Shown: piece by piece, positions 13,895 through 25,691 of the stretch
How the letters are laid out: each line of letters starts with the position of its first letter
How positions within the stretch are numbered: the stretch's first letter is position 1
NCBI GenBank assembly: GCA_020226215.1
Contig: CM035226.1
Location: 63,635,455 to 63,699,454, forward strand
DNA length: 64,000 bases
Direction of reading: 5' to 3'
Origin: Sindora glabra
Taxonomy: Eukaryota > Streptophyta > Magnoliopsida > Fabales > Fabaceae
Made by a program: the position numbers and the translations under genes
The notes under the pieces: generated by a model
The model's input: only the letters and a program-made list of their open reading frames with translations
The model's database searches: none
Told to the model about the DNA's origin: nothing

Positions 13895-16515
13895 TATATG
13901 AATTAGTGCCAGCAAACCTAATAGACTTATCCTCATAGTCATCAGTTTCTTCATCATTATTAGACTACAAAAGTCCCTCCTCCATATAATCTTTAATTAT
14001 TTCATATTCGAAACTGCCTTCATCATCAATGAAGATGTCCTCTTCGTTTGTGGCAGATCTAATATTCTTAGAAGGTGAAATGATTGAAGGGCCATTTCTC
14101 TGATCCCTTAAATTTACTAAATGAAAATCCTCAAGATCAACTGTGAGGTTGAAATTAGATGAGTTACTTTTGTAAAGGAATGGCAAGTCTAGTGCACTAT
14201 CTTTATCATTGGGTAGATCCTATATGTTGTGATGCATTATATTATGAACAACCCTCTAATTTAGCCCATTAAGAAGATCCTTGATGTAAAAGACTTATTT
14301 TGCTTGGGTAGCAAGTTTGTAAGGGTTGTCTTTGTATCATTATCCAATGACAGAGATGCTTGCAATATTCTTATCAATGCAAAGTTTCTTCTTTATAGGA
14401 TTAGTGTTATACTATTTGCATTTGAATAGAGTCACACTATACTTATTTAAATAAGTTAACTCTATGATGTCCTCCAGTACACTATAAAACATGTTATTGT
14501 CAGTAGTCGGAACTAAAATGCCACTATTTTATGTTTTATACTTTGCATCCTGAGTTTCAATTATAAAGCACACTTTATTTTTAATACACACTGAGTATAT
14601 CATGATATTAAAACTAAGATCAAAAGCTAATGATAATAGCTCTTCAATAATTTCCTAGGAATTATTCTTGTGTAAATGGTACATTTATGAAAATAACATT
14701 TTTACGAAGAATTAAATTGGAAAAAAGTATGAGGAAGGAATAATATTTACACGATTGGTATAATACATCTAGGAAGAACAAACCTTTATCTTAGAGTAGA
14801 ACGACATATGAAATTTTATTCTTTGTAAGTTATCAATGTTTTTAACACCACTTCATTTGAGTTCTCATCGATGCTCGCTATGGAACATAGGTATTTTAGT
14901 CCGTTATAATTAATTAGGAAAAAAGTACAAATGACTATAGAAACTTACTGGAGATACTTTTTGATCTCGGTATAGTTATTCAAGATGTGCCTACAAGAAC
15001 ATCTCAATCTTTCCTATTAAAGTGATAGGCAATCTTCTTCCCCGCCAATCGACATTGAAATTAAAACACTGACAATGCCCTTTTTAAACTAGGTGCTATA
15101 TCTTGATTTTGGTTAGACTAATTGAATCTAGTTTCCACTCCTTCCAAGTACATAAAACAAAATGTTAACGCTTTATTGACAACATATCCTTCTGCAATTA
15201 AACCTTCAAGTTGAGCACATTTCTAAACATAATCCTTCAATTTTTTATGTACCTCTCATATGGGTATATCTATAAAAAATGTATGAGACCGCCTTGTAAT
15301 GCTTCATCACGTAAATGCATCATTAGGTAAACCATTATGTCAAAGAATGATGAAGGGTATATCCTTTCAAATACATGCATAAAATGATGACAATGTCTTG
15401 CTTTGCTTACAAGACATCCCTCCTATTAAGAGTTCTAGAACATATTTGGTTAAAGAAATTGCACAACTTAACAATCAAATATGATAGTTCTTTTAGAAAA
15501 TATGCTCGAACCAAAGGTCCTAATAATCTCTACATGATAACATCACAGTCATGTGATTTCAACACCTTCAACTTCATATCACGATCAATGATATTTTTCT
15601 TAAGACTCCCAGCAAACTTATTAGGAAATTTCACATTCTTTACATACTGGCAAAACCACCTCTATTCTTCTTGGTTGAGCATGTATGTAGCATGTAGTTT
15701 GAAAAGTTAGCCCTTCTCCTCATATAGATGCAAGTTTGGCTTATCTTTATGTCTGTTAGATCTCATCTCACATTATCTATATCTGTTGTTTTATGTTCAA
15801 TATCTAATAATGTACCTAAAATACTGTCACATACATTCTTCTTAAAATGTATCATATCAATATTATGCCTTAAGTTCATTGTCAGCTAATACAGAAGGTA
15901 AAAAAATATGCTTTTCTTACTTCAGTTAAGTTTTTCGAAACCTTTTTTTTACTTTAGACCACCAAACTGAACATGTTTTTCAGAAAATCTCTATGCCACC
16001 TTATCCAGTTGGTCCATGATAATTTCAATGGTAAGAGGATGAGGAAAGGCTCTCCTTTCCAGCCTCCCGTTGAATTCCTTCCTGTTTCTCCATGTGTAAC
16101 TCCTTGGAAGCTAATGACGATAAGCAATATAGGTTATTTTTTCCATAACTTGAATTAATGAAGTATCATCATTATATGTAGGACATGCTTTATATCCTTA
16201 TCCATTCCACCTAAAAGACTACTTTGAGCAGGAAAATTATTTATAATCCACAACAAAGCTATTTGTATATTAAACATCGTATTTGTATTCACATCCCAAG
16301 TCTTAACCCTATCTTAAAGATGCCTTAACTTTTCTACAACTAGTTGTAAGAAGACATCGAGATCTTTGCCTGGCGACTATGGCCCTAGGATTAACAAAGT
16401 CAACATGTAAGTCAATATGAAAAAGGACTGATTCATGCATATCTATGATGATAAGTTATAAGTAATCATCACCATCAGCCACATGCTATAGAACAAGTTC
16501 CTAAGTATTGTGATC
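13895..16515 (-). pseudogene. CACTA-1 TNP2 transposase, N-terminally lost and interrupted
   Basis: Reading leftward from 16,515, the TNP2 (Transposase_21) blocks are MWLMVM, LTLLILGP, SPGKDLDVFLQ, LLWIINNFPAQSSL and INIDVIHFKKNV. DUF4218 follows (FERIYPSSFFDIMVYLMMHL at about 15,365, then CAQLEGLIAEGYVVNKALTF at about 15,190). A DUF4216-like part and an acidic C-terminus (FIDDEGSFEYEII at about 14,020) end the gene. The protein would cut and join element ends. Many stops and frameshifts are present. The domains that begin CACTA-2's TNP2, including SFDALLKLLKEAFP, are absent: the sequence upstream of 16,515 is unrelated AT-rich DNA, so the 5' part has been deleted or replaced. Confidence 0.85.
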
Positions 16516-18760
16516 AATATTTGGTATGTGCCCTAAATCTTTTGTATCACTCTAATTCTAAAGGATAGAGTGCTATCTTATTCAAGATATTTATGTAGTT
16601 ATAATTCTATTAATTTATCCATGCTTATCATTTTTTATATATAAAAATTTTAGCAGCATCTCTTTATAGTTCTCAAAGTGTGTAAATTATATGTCGGTAT
16701 AGTTCATACTTGGAGAACAATTGGACACCAAGAAATTTCTACAATATCAAATATGAGCTAAATAAATTGTTAATAATAACTATAAGACATATGCTAAACG
16801 ATTTAACTTTTTAGGATAATTTAAGAGTTGGTTGACATATAGGGATCAACTAATCATTGAATGGGTTTAAGCTTACAATACAAATGCAAATGCAATTCTA
16901 TTTAAAATTATTGTAAAAATATGTTATATTAAACTTACATTACAATATTTTATAAGTACCATTATTCAAGTATCTTATTATTTGCATTGTTAGATTTTTT
17001 AAATATCCATATAAATTGTTGTGTTTAACGATTTCAAATTAGGAATTCAATTTTATAGTCTACTCTACTATACTCACAAGATGAACAATTCAATTCTTTT
17101 GATGAGGCATGCATTTTATTAGCACTGATAAATTTTCAAGCGTTCAAAATTTTCAAATTTCTATTATTATATGATTGTTTTGGTTATTTTATCATAAGGT
17201 CTTTTTATAAAAAAATATTATATTTATTTTATTGGAGGAATTATATATCACCTGTTTGTAATTAAAAAATAACATTTAAAATTATAACAATGAAAGAAAG
17301 TAAGTTTTTCCTTAAAAAATAACTATTATTTTTTAAGTTTTTTATATTTAACATTAAATAAATAAAATATTTTCTAATCCTTTTAATAATTTATAATTCT
17401 ATTTCCTAAAAAAATATTTTTTATCAAATTTTAAGAAGCTTAAGATTAAATATTACCAAATTAATATCTAGAAGATTACAATATTACTAGATCGGTCAAA
17501 AAAAATATTTTACCATACATTTATGTCAATTTCATAAGTTCTACATTAATGCAATGCTATTGTAATTTTAGCTACTAGAATTATGTACATAATATATATT
17601 TTCTAAAATAATTAAAAATTATTTCTTTTCATTATTTTTAGAAATTATTTTCTTATTCTCAAAAATTATTTTCGAATTAAAGAAAAATTAAGATCAGAGG
17701 GTGGTTGAAATTGTAAATAAAAAAATATTTTACTTAATTACAAAATTGATATTTAGAATAAAAAAACTCAAAAAGAAATTAAAGATTATTTATTTTCATT
17801 TGTTTAGGGTTTAGCTTTTAAAAATAATTTTTAAAGATAGATTTTGAAAATAGGTCAATAAAAGTTTTTTATTTTTAAAAATAAAAAAATATTTTTAAAA
17901 AAAATAACAAACCCATCAATAATTGCCCAAATTCTTAGATAAAATATAACTTTGAATGGGAATGTATTATGTATCATCTAAGAGAGTATGCTAATGAGAA
18001 AGGGGTTTGTTTTCATGTAGCCTTGTTTTCAATTGGCTTTTTTTTATTGTGTAATGTAAATAATATAATTTGAATTGTTATATTTTGATTTCAATTTTAA
18101 TTTAGAAAGAGCCTAAATAAACTTGGCTTCAAAATTAAACATCTAAAGAATATATTATAAGAATTATGTATTTTCTAAAATTTCTTTACATAATTAGCCT
18201 AACTTCCTATGTTAAATTACTTCAATGAAACTAATAATTTTGTTCTCCTAAGCAACATGATAAATTTTAAAACTTATAAACAAAATGTCATAATAACTCC
18301 ATCTTATATTAATCTAACCAAATAATTCACACATATATTACATTATACAAAATTATAATTTAAGTGTTACATAACAACAACAAAATTTATATCTATAAAT
18401 TTTATACTAAAAACAAAACTACATAAACACATTTAATATTTACAACATATAAAACTAAACAACATTTATTTCATACCAAAGGAATTATACTATCAACTTC
18501 ATTAATTCATTGCAAACTATTCATTTCACAAAATTACGTATTATAATAAAATATTATAAAATTTAATTCACATACCTTAATAGTAAAAATCTACTGATTA
18601 AATATTCTCTAAATACCCATCACGAATAATGATAAATAGCAATAGTATCTAATAAATCAAGATTATAAATATAAAAAATTATAATACATAAAAAATATAT
18701 ATAAATAACAAATATACTATATTATAAAAAAAATTACAAAACTAACTTATTTCAAGTTTT
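16516..18760. other. AT-rich spacer inside CACTA-1
   Basis: About 2.2 kb with no coding signal, lying between the truncated transposase and the right subterminal repeats. It occupies the place where the transposase N-terminal exons and leader should be. Confidence 0.6.
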
Positions 18761-19370
18761 TCTCACACTACTGCTTCCTTTGTCATCATGTGAAATGAGA
18801 GTAGCAGAGTGTTGGGGGTGTATTTATAGAAAAACTCTTTAATGATGATAAAATACTCAGTCATCGTGAAAAAGTCATTAGTAAAAACAATAACCCTTCA
18901 GCCATGAGATTATTGTTGTTAACGACTTTCATGGGAAATTGATCCCACTCTTCAATGATAACTTTTGTTGTTGCTGAAGGTCTAGGACTTTCAACAATGA
19001 CTTTTGTTGTCATTGAAGAGTGGGACCAATATCCCACAAAACTCTTCAATGATAACGTTGTGTTAAAGAATAGGATTCATTTCCCATGGAACTCTTCAGC
19101 GACAACTATAATCATTGCTAAACTTCCTGACCTTTAGCGATGACTTTATCATTGTTGAAAGTTTTATTTCTTGCTCGTTTTTTGTGCTCTCTTTAGCAAT
19201 GACAAATTTTATCATTGAAGATTTCATTTTCCCACCATTTTTTTGGAATCCTAGGAAATACAATTTTTTTCATCATCAACGATAGCATCGTTGGTGATAC
19301 TTTTGGTGACAACCAAGATTTTGTCATCATTGTTGCGCTTTTTTCTTTTAGTGATGATTGGCAAATTACT
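18761..19370. repeat. CACTA-1 right subterminal repeat cluster
   Basis: Many copies of an A/G-rich word resembling AACGACTTT, TTTAGCAATGAC and TCATTGAAG occur in both orientations. One inverted pair has arms near 18,942-18,958 and 19,010-19,027 (ATCCCACTCTTCAATGA and its complement with one mismatch). Such arrays are where the element's second protein binds. The open frames here on both strands are only readings of these repeats. Confidence 0.7.
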
Positions 19371-19485
19371 TTTTGACCTCCCTTTAATTTTCATCCACTA
19401 GATTCAAGAGTAACGTGAAGTGTGAGAAGATGGAGTGAAGCATAACATTGTGGATTTTAATTGTTTGTAGTGATATACTTTTAAC

Positions 19486-19507
19486 TAGAAGCTAAGTTTT
19501 TATAGTG
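19486..19507 (-). repeat. CACTA-1 right terminal inverted repeat
   Basis: It ends GAAGCTAAGTTTTTATAGTG. Its inverse complement starts CACTATAAAAAC and shares AGCTTC with the left end in the same place. Confidence 0.55.
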
Positions 19508-20879
19508 ATATGGTTCTATTTAAAGGTTTTTTGAAACATCGAAGCCATTTTAAATATTTTCACTTACATACTTCTATTTAGAAGCTGACCAAAACATGTT
19601 ATGTACTTTCATTCAATATGGTTATTTTATTATTGTGGACTTATCAAATTTTAGAAACTACCTAAAACATCATAACATTTATTACACAAGAATAGATCAA
19701 ACTTCTAGGAAAATAAGTGAAAAGGTCTGGAAACTCTATTGAAAGATTACAATAATATAGATGAAATATATCTAGTAATATTGACATTATTTTATATATG
19801 TAATAACATTATTTATTTTAATTGTTAGAACCACCAAATCTTAATAGTTTATGCTATAGAATCGATCTTAAAAAATTGATAGAATTTTACCTTTATTCCA
19901 CAATTATTTGTATTGTAATGTGGTCATACTAAGCACTCATGATATATATAACAATGGATCATAGTAAAATTTCAAAATATGAAGAAAAATATTATCTTGT
20001 GAGTCATTATTTTTAGTTTTGAAGATTCATATGAATTAATCAATTGCAATATATGAAGAAATTATTTATAATATTTAATATTTTTTCCTTCATAAAAAGG
20101 TTCTAAAGCTTAAATAGACTAACTACTAACAATCCAACATTTTCCACTAAAGGCTCACTTCTACATACCTATAACACAAGCAGCTAAAGAACTTAATATG
20201 GGTTTGATGGCTTTGAAGAAAAGGTGCAAACAACTAAGTATTCAAAGGTGATTGCATGGAGGTTATAAATAATGATGAAAATTATCTTTATGGTCTCCTC
20301 AAAGTAATTCCTTGCTTTTATGTTCATGGATCTAATTTTTTATCCTTAAAGTCATTATCAACAATTTTTTGTATAAATACCTACTTTTTCTTGCTACCAA
20401 TCCTTTTAGATTCATTTTATTGAATTGGAAATAAAGAAAAGGAACAAGGTCATTTTTATCTATTTTGAAATAGTAATTTAATATAGATTGTAGTAGAGAA
20501 AGGATGACATCCTGTGAGCAGTGACTTACATCGCAGTTAATGATTGAATAGCATAAATGTAATATCAATGCGTTATTTAAGAGATAGCCATTTAAGGATT
20601 TTGTTTTTGTATGTATAGACCTTGGACATATTATTTTAGGCTATACATTGAAATTTATTGATTTTAATATTTTTTATTTAATATAAATAAAATATTTACA
20701 TTCAATTTTGTTTTATGAATTAATTTTCTATTATAAAATTTAATTTGAATATTTGATTGTTAACAAGGTTTAAGCTTTATGAATTTTGATTAGATATGGT
20801 GTTTGCTTTTTGGATTGTTACAAAAATAAACAACATATTGACAAAAAAAAATCCCATATTATGAGCATAATTTTCAATA
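19508..20879. other. Non-coding stretch
   Basis: AT-rich. No gene or repeat boundary was recognised, and I saw no continuation of the RPA-like relic to the right of CACTA-1. Confidence 0.45.
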
Positions 20880-21236
20880 TTTTCCTAATTTAGTGACAAA
20901 TTAAATTTAAAGATGGATTTTTCTGTTACTAAATCGATATTTGGCAATGGATTTAGTGATAGAAATATCCATTGCTAATTCGTGTTTTAAGGATGAAAAT
21001 TCCATTAGTAGATATAAAATTAATGACAAATAAATACGTTGTCAATTTCATGTCATCACTTGTTTCTTTCATTGTTGTCTAGCTAAAATTGTGACAGATA
21101 ACATAAATCCATTGCAAATTCAATTTTCAACACATTATTTACTAGCACTTTCTTTTTCATTGCTATATTTTTTAGCAATGGATTTTCCTTAATTAACAAC
21201 AAATACTTCTATCAGTAATTATTATTTTTTTAGTGA
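20880..21236. mobile_element. Fragment of a small CACTA-like element
   Basis: Recurring words of the form AATGGATTT, TCCATTGCTAA and TTAGTGACAA occur in both orientations, like CACTA subterminal repeats but different from those of the two large copies here. The right side ends TTTTTTTAGTG, whose inverse starts CACTAAAAAAA. I could not find a convincing left end. Confidence 0.4.
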
Positions 21237-21311
21237 TTTATTCAAGATAGTGTATATTAAAAAAATTACATATTACATCTTTCTAAGAAATATATATTTC
21301 CAAAGAGCAAA

Positions 21312-21665
21312 CATAATAATTGGCCTCTCATTTATAAATGGGTTAATTATTATATCCTTCAAATTTTAAAATTAATATTGTTAGTTTTTTTATTTTACTT
21401 TTTGTTATAATTATTCATCCTTTCATTTACTTATAATACTAAAATAAGTTCAAAAATTGAAGGTATTATTAAATCTTACTTTAATAATGTCAAATACATA
21501 CTTTTTTATTATACTTTTTTATTTTCATTATTTATTTTAATGTTACAAGTGAAGGGAGGGACAAGTAATTATAATAAAATTAAATATAAAAGACTAATAG
21601 TACTAGTTATAAATGTTGATGGATATAATTCTTTTCAACTTTATAAATGAGAGACTAAATATTAT
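21312..21665. mobile_element. Foldback-type MITE of about 354 bp
   Basis: The left part reads ATAATAATTGGCCTCTCATT and the inverse of the right end reads ATAATATTTAGTCTCTCATT. The inverted match continues inward (TTATATCC, then GTTATAATTATTCATCC against ATTATAATTACTTGTCC, then CATTTACTTATAATACTAAA against CACTTGTAACATTAAA), so most of the element would fold into one long imperfect hairpin. It has no coding capacity. Confidence 0.7.
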
Positions 21666-23153
21666 ATTTACTTTGTTTGTAAAATTAGATTTATATTGCT
21701 ATTAAATTTAAGAGTACATGATTTATAAAATCAAAGTTAAGAAAATTAAAATTTAAATACCTATATGCGGGTAATTATGTTACAATGACATTAGAAAAAG
21801 ATCAACACTTTAGCAAATTAAAAAATTTAAAGTTTAGGATTACACATGTTAAACTTAATTTTTAATTTTGTAATGAATTAATTTCAAATAATTTTTTGAA
21901 AATTTTCAAATAATTTTGATTTGAAAGTAATCTATTCATAAGTTAATACTATTTTTTTTTGTTTTGCTGATAAAATATTAAGTGCTATTTTTAATGCAAT
22001 TTGGAATGTTTTTTTTCAAATTTCAAGTGAAAAAAATACTAAAAAGGATATAGAAGTAGTAGTTTCTTCAAATAAGAACCATTAAGTAAAAGAAAAAAAA
22101 CTCTAGAATCAACTTTTTAATACTTTTTCATTGCCTGGTTGAAATGTAGTTTAATAAAGATTGATCCATTAAAATTAATAAATAATTGCAAGATTATATT
22201 ATCAATTTTGTGTCAAATATTTATTTGAATTTAAATAAATTTGGGTTTAATAAATGTCATTATATTAATTAAAATTCAAAAAAAAACATTCATTTAAATT
22301 TAAGCTAAACACGGATAAAAGCCAAAACTAATTATTTACAGAAGTTTCAAAACAAATTGAGTTTAATGGATTGACTTGAGATTAATATAAGTTTGCCTAA
22401 ATTTGAGATTAAAGTTGATATAAAAAATAATAAGAGTGGCTTGAGTTGGTAAGAGATTAGAACTAATCAACCTAACCTGATAAGGAACTAGAACTAGTCA
22501 ATGTAAGCCTATCAAGCTATTGTGTTAATCTATTAACCTACTAGTAGTGGTAATATAAAATAAGTAATATAAAATATAAGATTAATTAATTAAGTATAGG
22601 TATGTATGTATGCATGTGTGTATGTATATTAAAATTATATATTTTAAAATCATATTTAATATTAAAATTAATGAATTTATACATTTAAAATTATCAATAT
22701 ATATTTATAAAATTTATTAAAATCAAAGCTAAACACATTCTATCCTATAAATTCTAATATTTTATATTAATGTTATAATTTATAAATTAAAAAATTCAAA
22801 TAAAAGATTTTTTAATTCTATTAGGAGTTTGAAATGTAATATTCAAATAGTATTTTGTATTAAAGTTCTCTTTATAATTTGTTATTTGTGGTTATTATTT
22901 GTTAAATATAATTTATTTTAACCAAAAATAAGAAACTCATTTGAAATAATAATAATAACAAAAATAATGATAATAATAATTATAATAATATTGAATTTTA
23001 ATTAATTATTATTTTGAAATTAATATTCAAAATGTAATGAATTGTAAAATCTACTTGTTAAATATTAATTTGGAATTGAAACTAAGACTTATATTATAAT
23101 AATCTAATATAATACTAATCTAATGGGAAAATGAATAGTATGTAGTGAGATAA
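21666..23153. other. Very AT-rich non-coding stretch
   Basis: It contains a short (TATG)n-like patch at about 22,601-22,630 and an (ATA)n-like patch at about 22,950-22,990. Otherwise I see nothing in it. Confidence 0.5.
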
Positions 23154-23161
23154 TTTATTAT

Positions 23162-23909
23162 TGGGTCTTATTTGGCAAATAACTAATAGTTGTAACGATT
23201 AGCTGTAGCAATTAACTGATTCAATTAACTGTTAATTAATAACTAATTGCATTAACTGATTTGATTGGCTAATTGTATTAACTATTTAAATAAGAATATT
23301 TGATAAAATTAACTGTTTGTGATTAGATATTTGAATATAAAATAACATATAAGAATATAAGTATATTTTATGAGTTATTTAAATATTTTTTTATTTTAAT
23401 ATTTTAAATTTTATATATTAGTTAGTATATTAAATTTTCTTATAAATAATATATTATTATAATTTATTATTAAATTTTTAGATAGTTTTTTTAAAATTAA
23501 ATAATTTTTATAAATAATATTATATATTTATTCTATTAAATAATTTTTAAAATTATTATAATTTATTATTAAATTATTGTATATATTATAAATAATATAT
23601 TATTATATATTAAATATTTTATAAAATTAAATTAATATAATTTTTATAATTATTAATTATTTTAAAAATTATTAGGAAGGATAAAATGAAAATTATAAAA
23701 ATTTATTAAGGACAATTTAATCATTTATGCCAATCAATTAATGCAAAATGTCAAACCCATTAGCTTTTTAAATTTCAGCATTTTGAAGATAATTAACTGA
23801 TCAAATCAGCTACTTATCAAATGCTAAAATTAATTGATTGCTAAATTAATCAGTTGATTTTGATCAAACCAATTAAAAGTTAATGAAAAAACTAATTGCC
23901 AAACAGCTC
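23162..23909. mobile_element. hAT-like MITE, 748 bp, with 8 bp target duplication
   Basis: The left end TGGGTCTTATTTGGCAAAT and the inverse of the right end GAGCTGTTTGGCAATTAGT share the TTTGGCAA core. Just inside are related words on both sides (TTAACTGATT and AATCAGTTGATT). The flanks are TTTATTAT at 23,154-23,161 and TTTATCAT at 23,910-23,917, an 8 bp direct repeat with one mismatch, which fits hAT-superfamily insertion. The interior is almost pure A and T with no coding signal. Confidence 0.7.
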
Positions 23910-23957
23910 TTTATCATGTGCTCCACTGCTTGTAAACGTTATGAATAGTCAAAAGGT

Positions 23958-25125
23958 AAAATACAAATTAACCCCTAAAATAAAGTCTTATGTCAAATAA
24001 CTTCCTTAAAATTCAAGACCCTTCAAATAACACATCTAAACTCTGTTAAAAAATGAACACGTTATTTCTTGGTTAAAGTAACAAAGCATGTGCTCTAAAA
24101 AAAGAAAAACCAATACTTTGAAATAAGCAATTTCGTTTTCGTTGAATCCCACTGGTATTAAGCTATTGGTTCTGTAAATGTGCTCAATTCCAATCTTATC
24201 TGCTGAGTTTTCTCTATTTCTTGTGTCGTTCTTCGGGAAAAAAAAATCTAAATAACGAACAAGTTACTTTCTTTGTTTTGAAGTCCTCTCCAATTAAATT
24301 TTTGCCATTAAAATCATTCCTAGTGAAATCTTATCTCCTTTGTCACCTCTTGCCAGTAAAGGAAAAAAAAAAAAAAAGAAAACCAATGAAGGAAAAAAAA
24401 AAGGACGCAATGAAGCTCCACTTCTTCAATGAAAACAAAAATTGCTGTCACAGGGAAATGAGAGTGATTCAAATTAATAAAACATATTCTAATGAAAATC
24501 CACAAATTTTCTATTTCTACAGAAAAAGGAAAAAAAGAGTCGCCGAGAATTAGGATGAAATTTAAACGGTTTGCATATGTAATTAAATTGAATATTGTGA
24601 AAGCAAAATGTGGGATGGATGAATAAAAAGAGCCAGAGAGGGGAGTAATGAAGCTCGTACTAGAAACTTGGTCATCCAATGATAATTGAGATGGTTGAGA
24701 GATTTTGTGATGCTGCTTTAATTTGCGGCTCTGTCAATGAAATTAAACCCAAATTTCTTAAATGAGTGAAGTAAACCAATGAAGTTTTTTTCTATTTTCA
24801 TGGCTTTTACACCAAATGCTATCTTTCAAATCCCTTCATTTCATGTTTGGCTTAACCATTTTTTTTTTTGTAAGTACAGTTCCATCCGATTTTTATGTTT
24901 GCTTTTGTTCATCCATTTTCCTTTAACCATAGCAATTCTGCAGAAAATCGCATCATTGGAATTTTATGTTGCAATGAAGCTCACATGAGTGTGTTCTGTT
25001 TCTTTTAACCCATAAAGTAACATTTTTTTTTCTTTGCAGAATTTAAGGAGGTTATTTGTAAAGTTTGAAAGTTTAATAGGATTATTTGATATAAAGCATT
25101 ACTTCAAGGGGCCTATATGTAATTA
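23958..25125. mobile_element. Element of about 1.2 kb with long terminal inverted repeats (MULE-like, possibly carrying captured DNA)
   Basis: The two ends are inverted relatives over about 85 bases. The left carries AACCCCTAAAATAAAGTCTT and TGTCAAATAACTTCC; the inverse of the right carries GGCCCCTTGAAGTAATGCTT and TATCAAATAATCCTA; both continue with CAAATAAC blocks. The interior is less AT-rich and looks unlike its surroundings, for example around 24,130-24,240 and 24,700-24,990, but I recognise no protein in it. Mutator-like elements have long inverted ends and 9 bp duplications; I could not fix such a duplication here, so the superfamily is an inference. Confidence 0.55.
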
Positions 25126-25691
25126 GAATAAAACTTGTGCAATGCACAAGTTGTAATTTTTTTTAAACTCCAAATTATAGATTTAATTAATGTTACAATC
25201 ATATTTATGATTTTGAAGTAAAAATATCTTCTTCCTTTTTTATACTCTTTAGCTAATTAAAGATATTTTTAAGAGACACATTATATGTATTGAGACTTAA
25301 ATTGACTTAATTTTGAAATTATATTACCAATCCAATCCAGATGTCAAATATTTAAGGAGTGGAAAAAAATGTTGCTAAGATATTTATGTAATTTGGTTAT
25401 TTAACAATGATAAAAAAAAATTAGAATATGAATTAAGCACACATTCGTCGTGTGATTTATGATTATTCTATTCTAAAATTTCTCCTAATAATATGTTATA
25501 ATTCTATATTAATTGTTACACATGTATTATAATTAGTTTTTAATAATATATCAAAATTTTAATGTTATTTAACAACATTTGTCTAATTATACTTGATTCA
25601 CAACCACTTTTATTTAAATAAATAAGGCTAATATGACAAATATTATTTTTTAATAATTTGAAAAAATATAATTAATAAAAACTACTTTGCC
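25126..25691. other. AT-rich stretch starting with a near-palindrome
   Basis: Just inside the left edge is AACTTGTGCAATGCACAAGTT (about 25,132-25,152, 21 bases), a near-perfect palindrome differing only at its centre. The rest is AT-rich non-coding sequence leading to the LINE. Confidence 0.5.

Larger units (their letters stand above)
11130..19507 (-). mobile_element. CACTA (En/Spm) DNA transposon, copy 1, decayed
   Basis: About 8.4 kb with genes reading right to left. The left end starts CATTACAAAAAAAAAAGCTT and the right end is the inverse of CACTATAAAAACTTAGCTTC, a matching pair of about 22 bases. Inside both ends are clusters of short direct and inverted repeats around GTCGTCGCTAAAAG-type words (11,160-11,560 and 18,760-19,370), the usual binding sites for the element's regulatory protein. 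Between them lie a TNP2 transposase relic and a Transposase_24-type gene. The flanking triplets are ATG on the left and ATA on the right, a near but imperfect 3 bp duplication. An alternative right end is at 19,472 (TTTGTAGTG). Confidence 0.8.

Noticed and set aside
18861..19137. Overlapping open frames on both strands with repeated VVIEEWDQ-like text
   Set aside because: They translate the CACTA subterminal inverted repeats and have no protein family features.
22900..23060. ATA-rich patch that looked like a possible CRISPR-type or satellite array
   Set aside because: There are no regular unit and spacer lengths; it is simple-sequence drift in AT-rich DNA.
24221..24679. Lysine-rich open frame and its antisense partner
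   Set aside because: The plus frame crosses poly(A) runs and the minus frame is its poly-F mirror; neither shows a domain, and both lie inside a transposon-like element.
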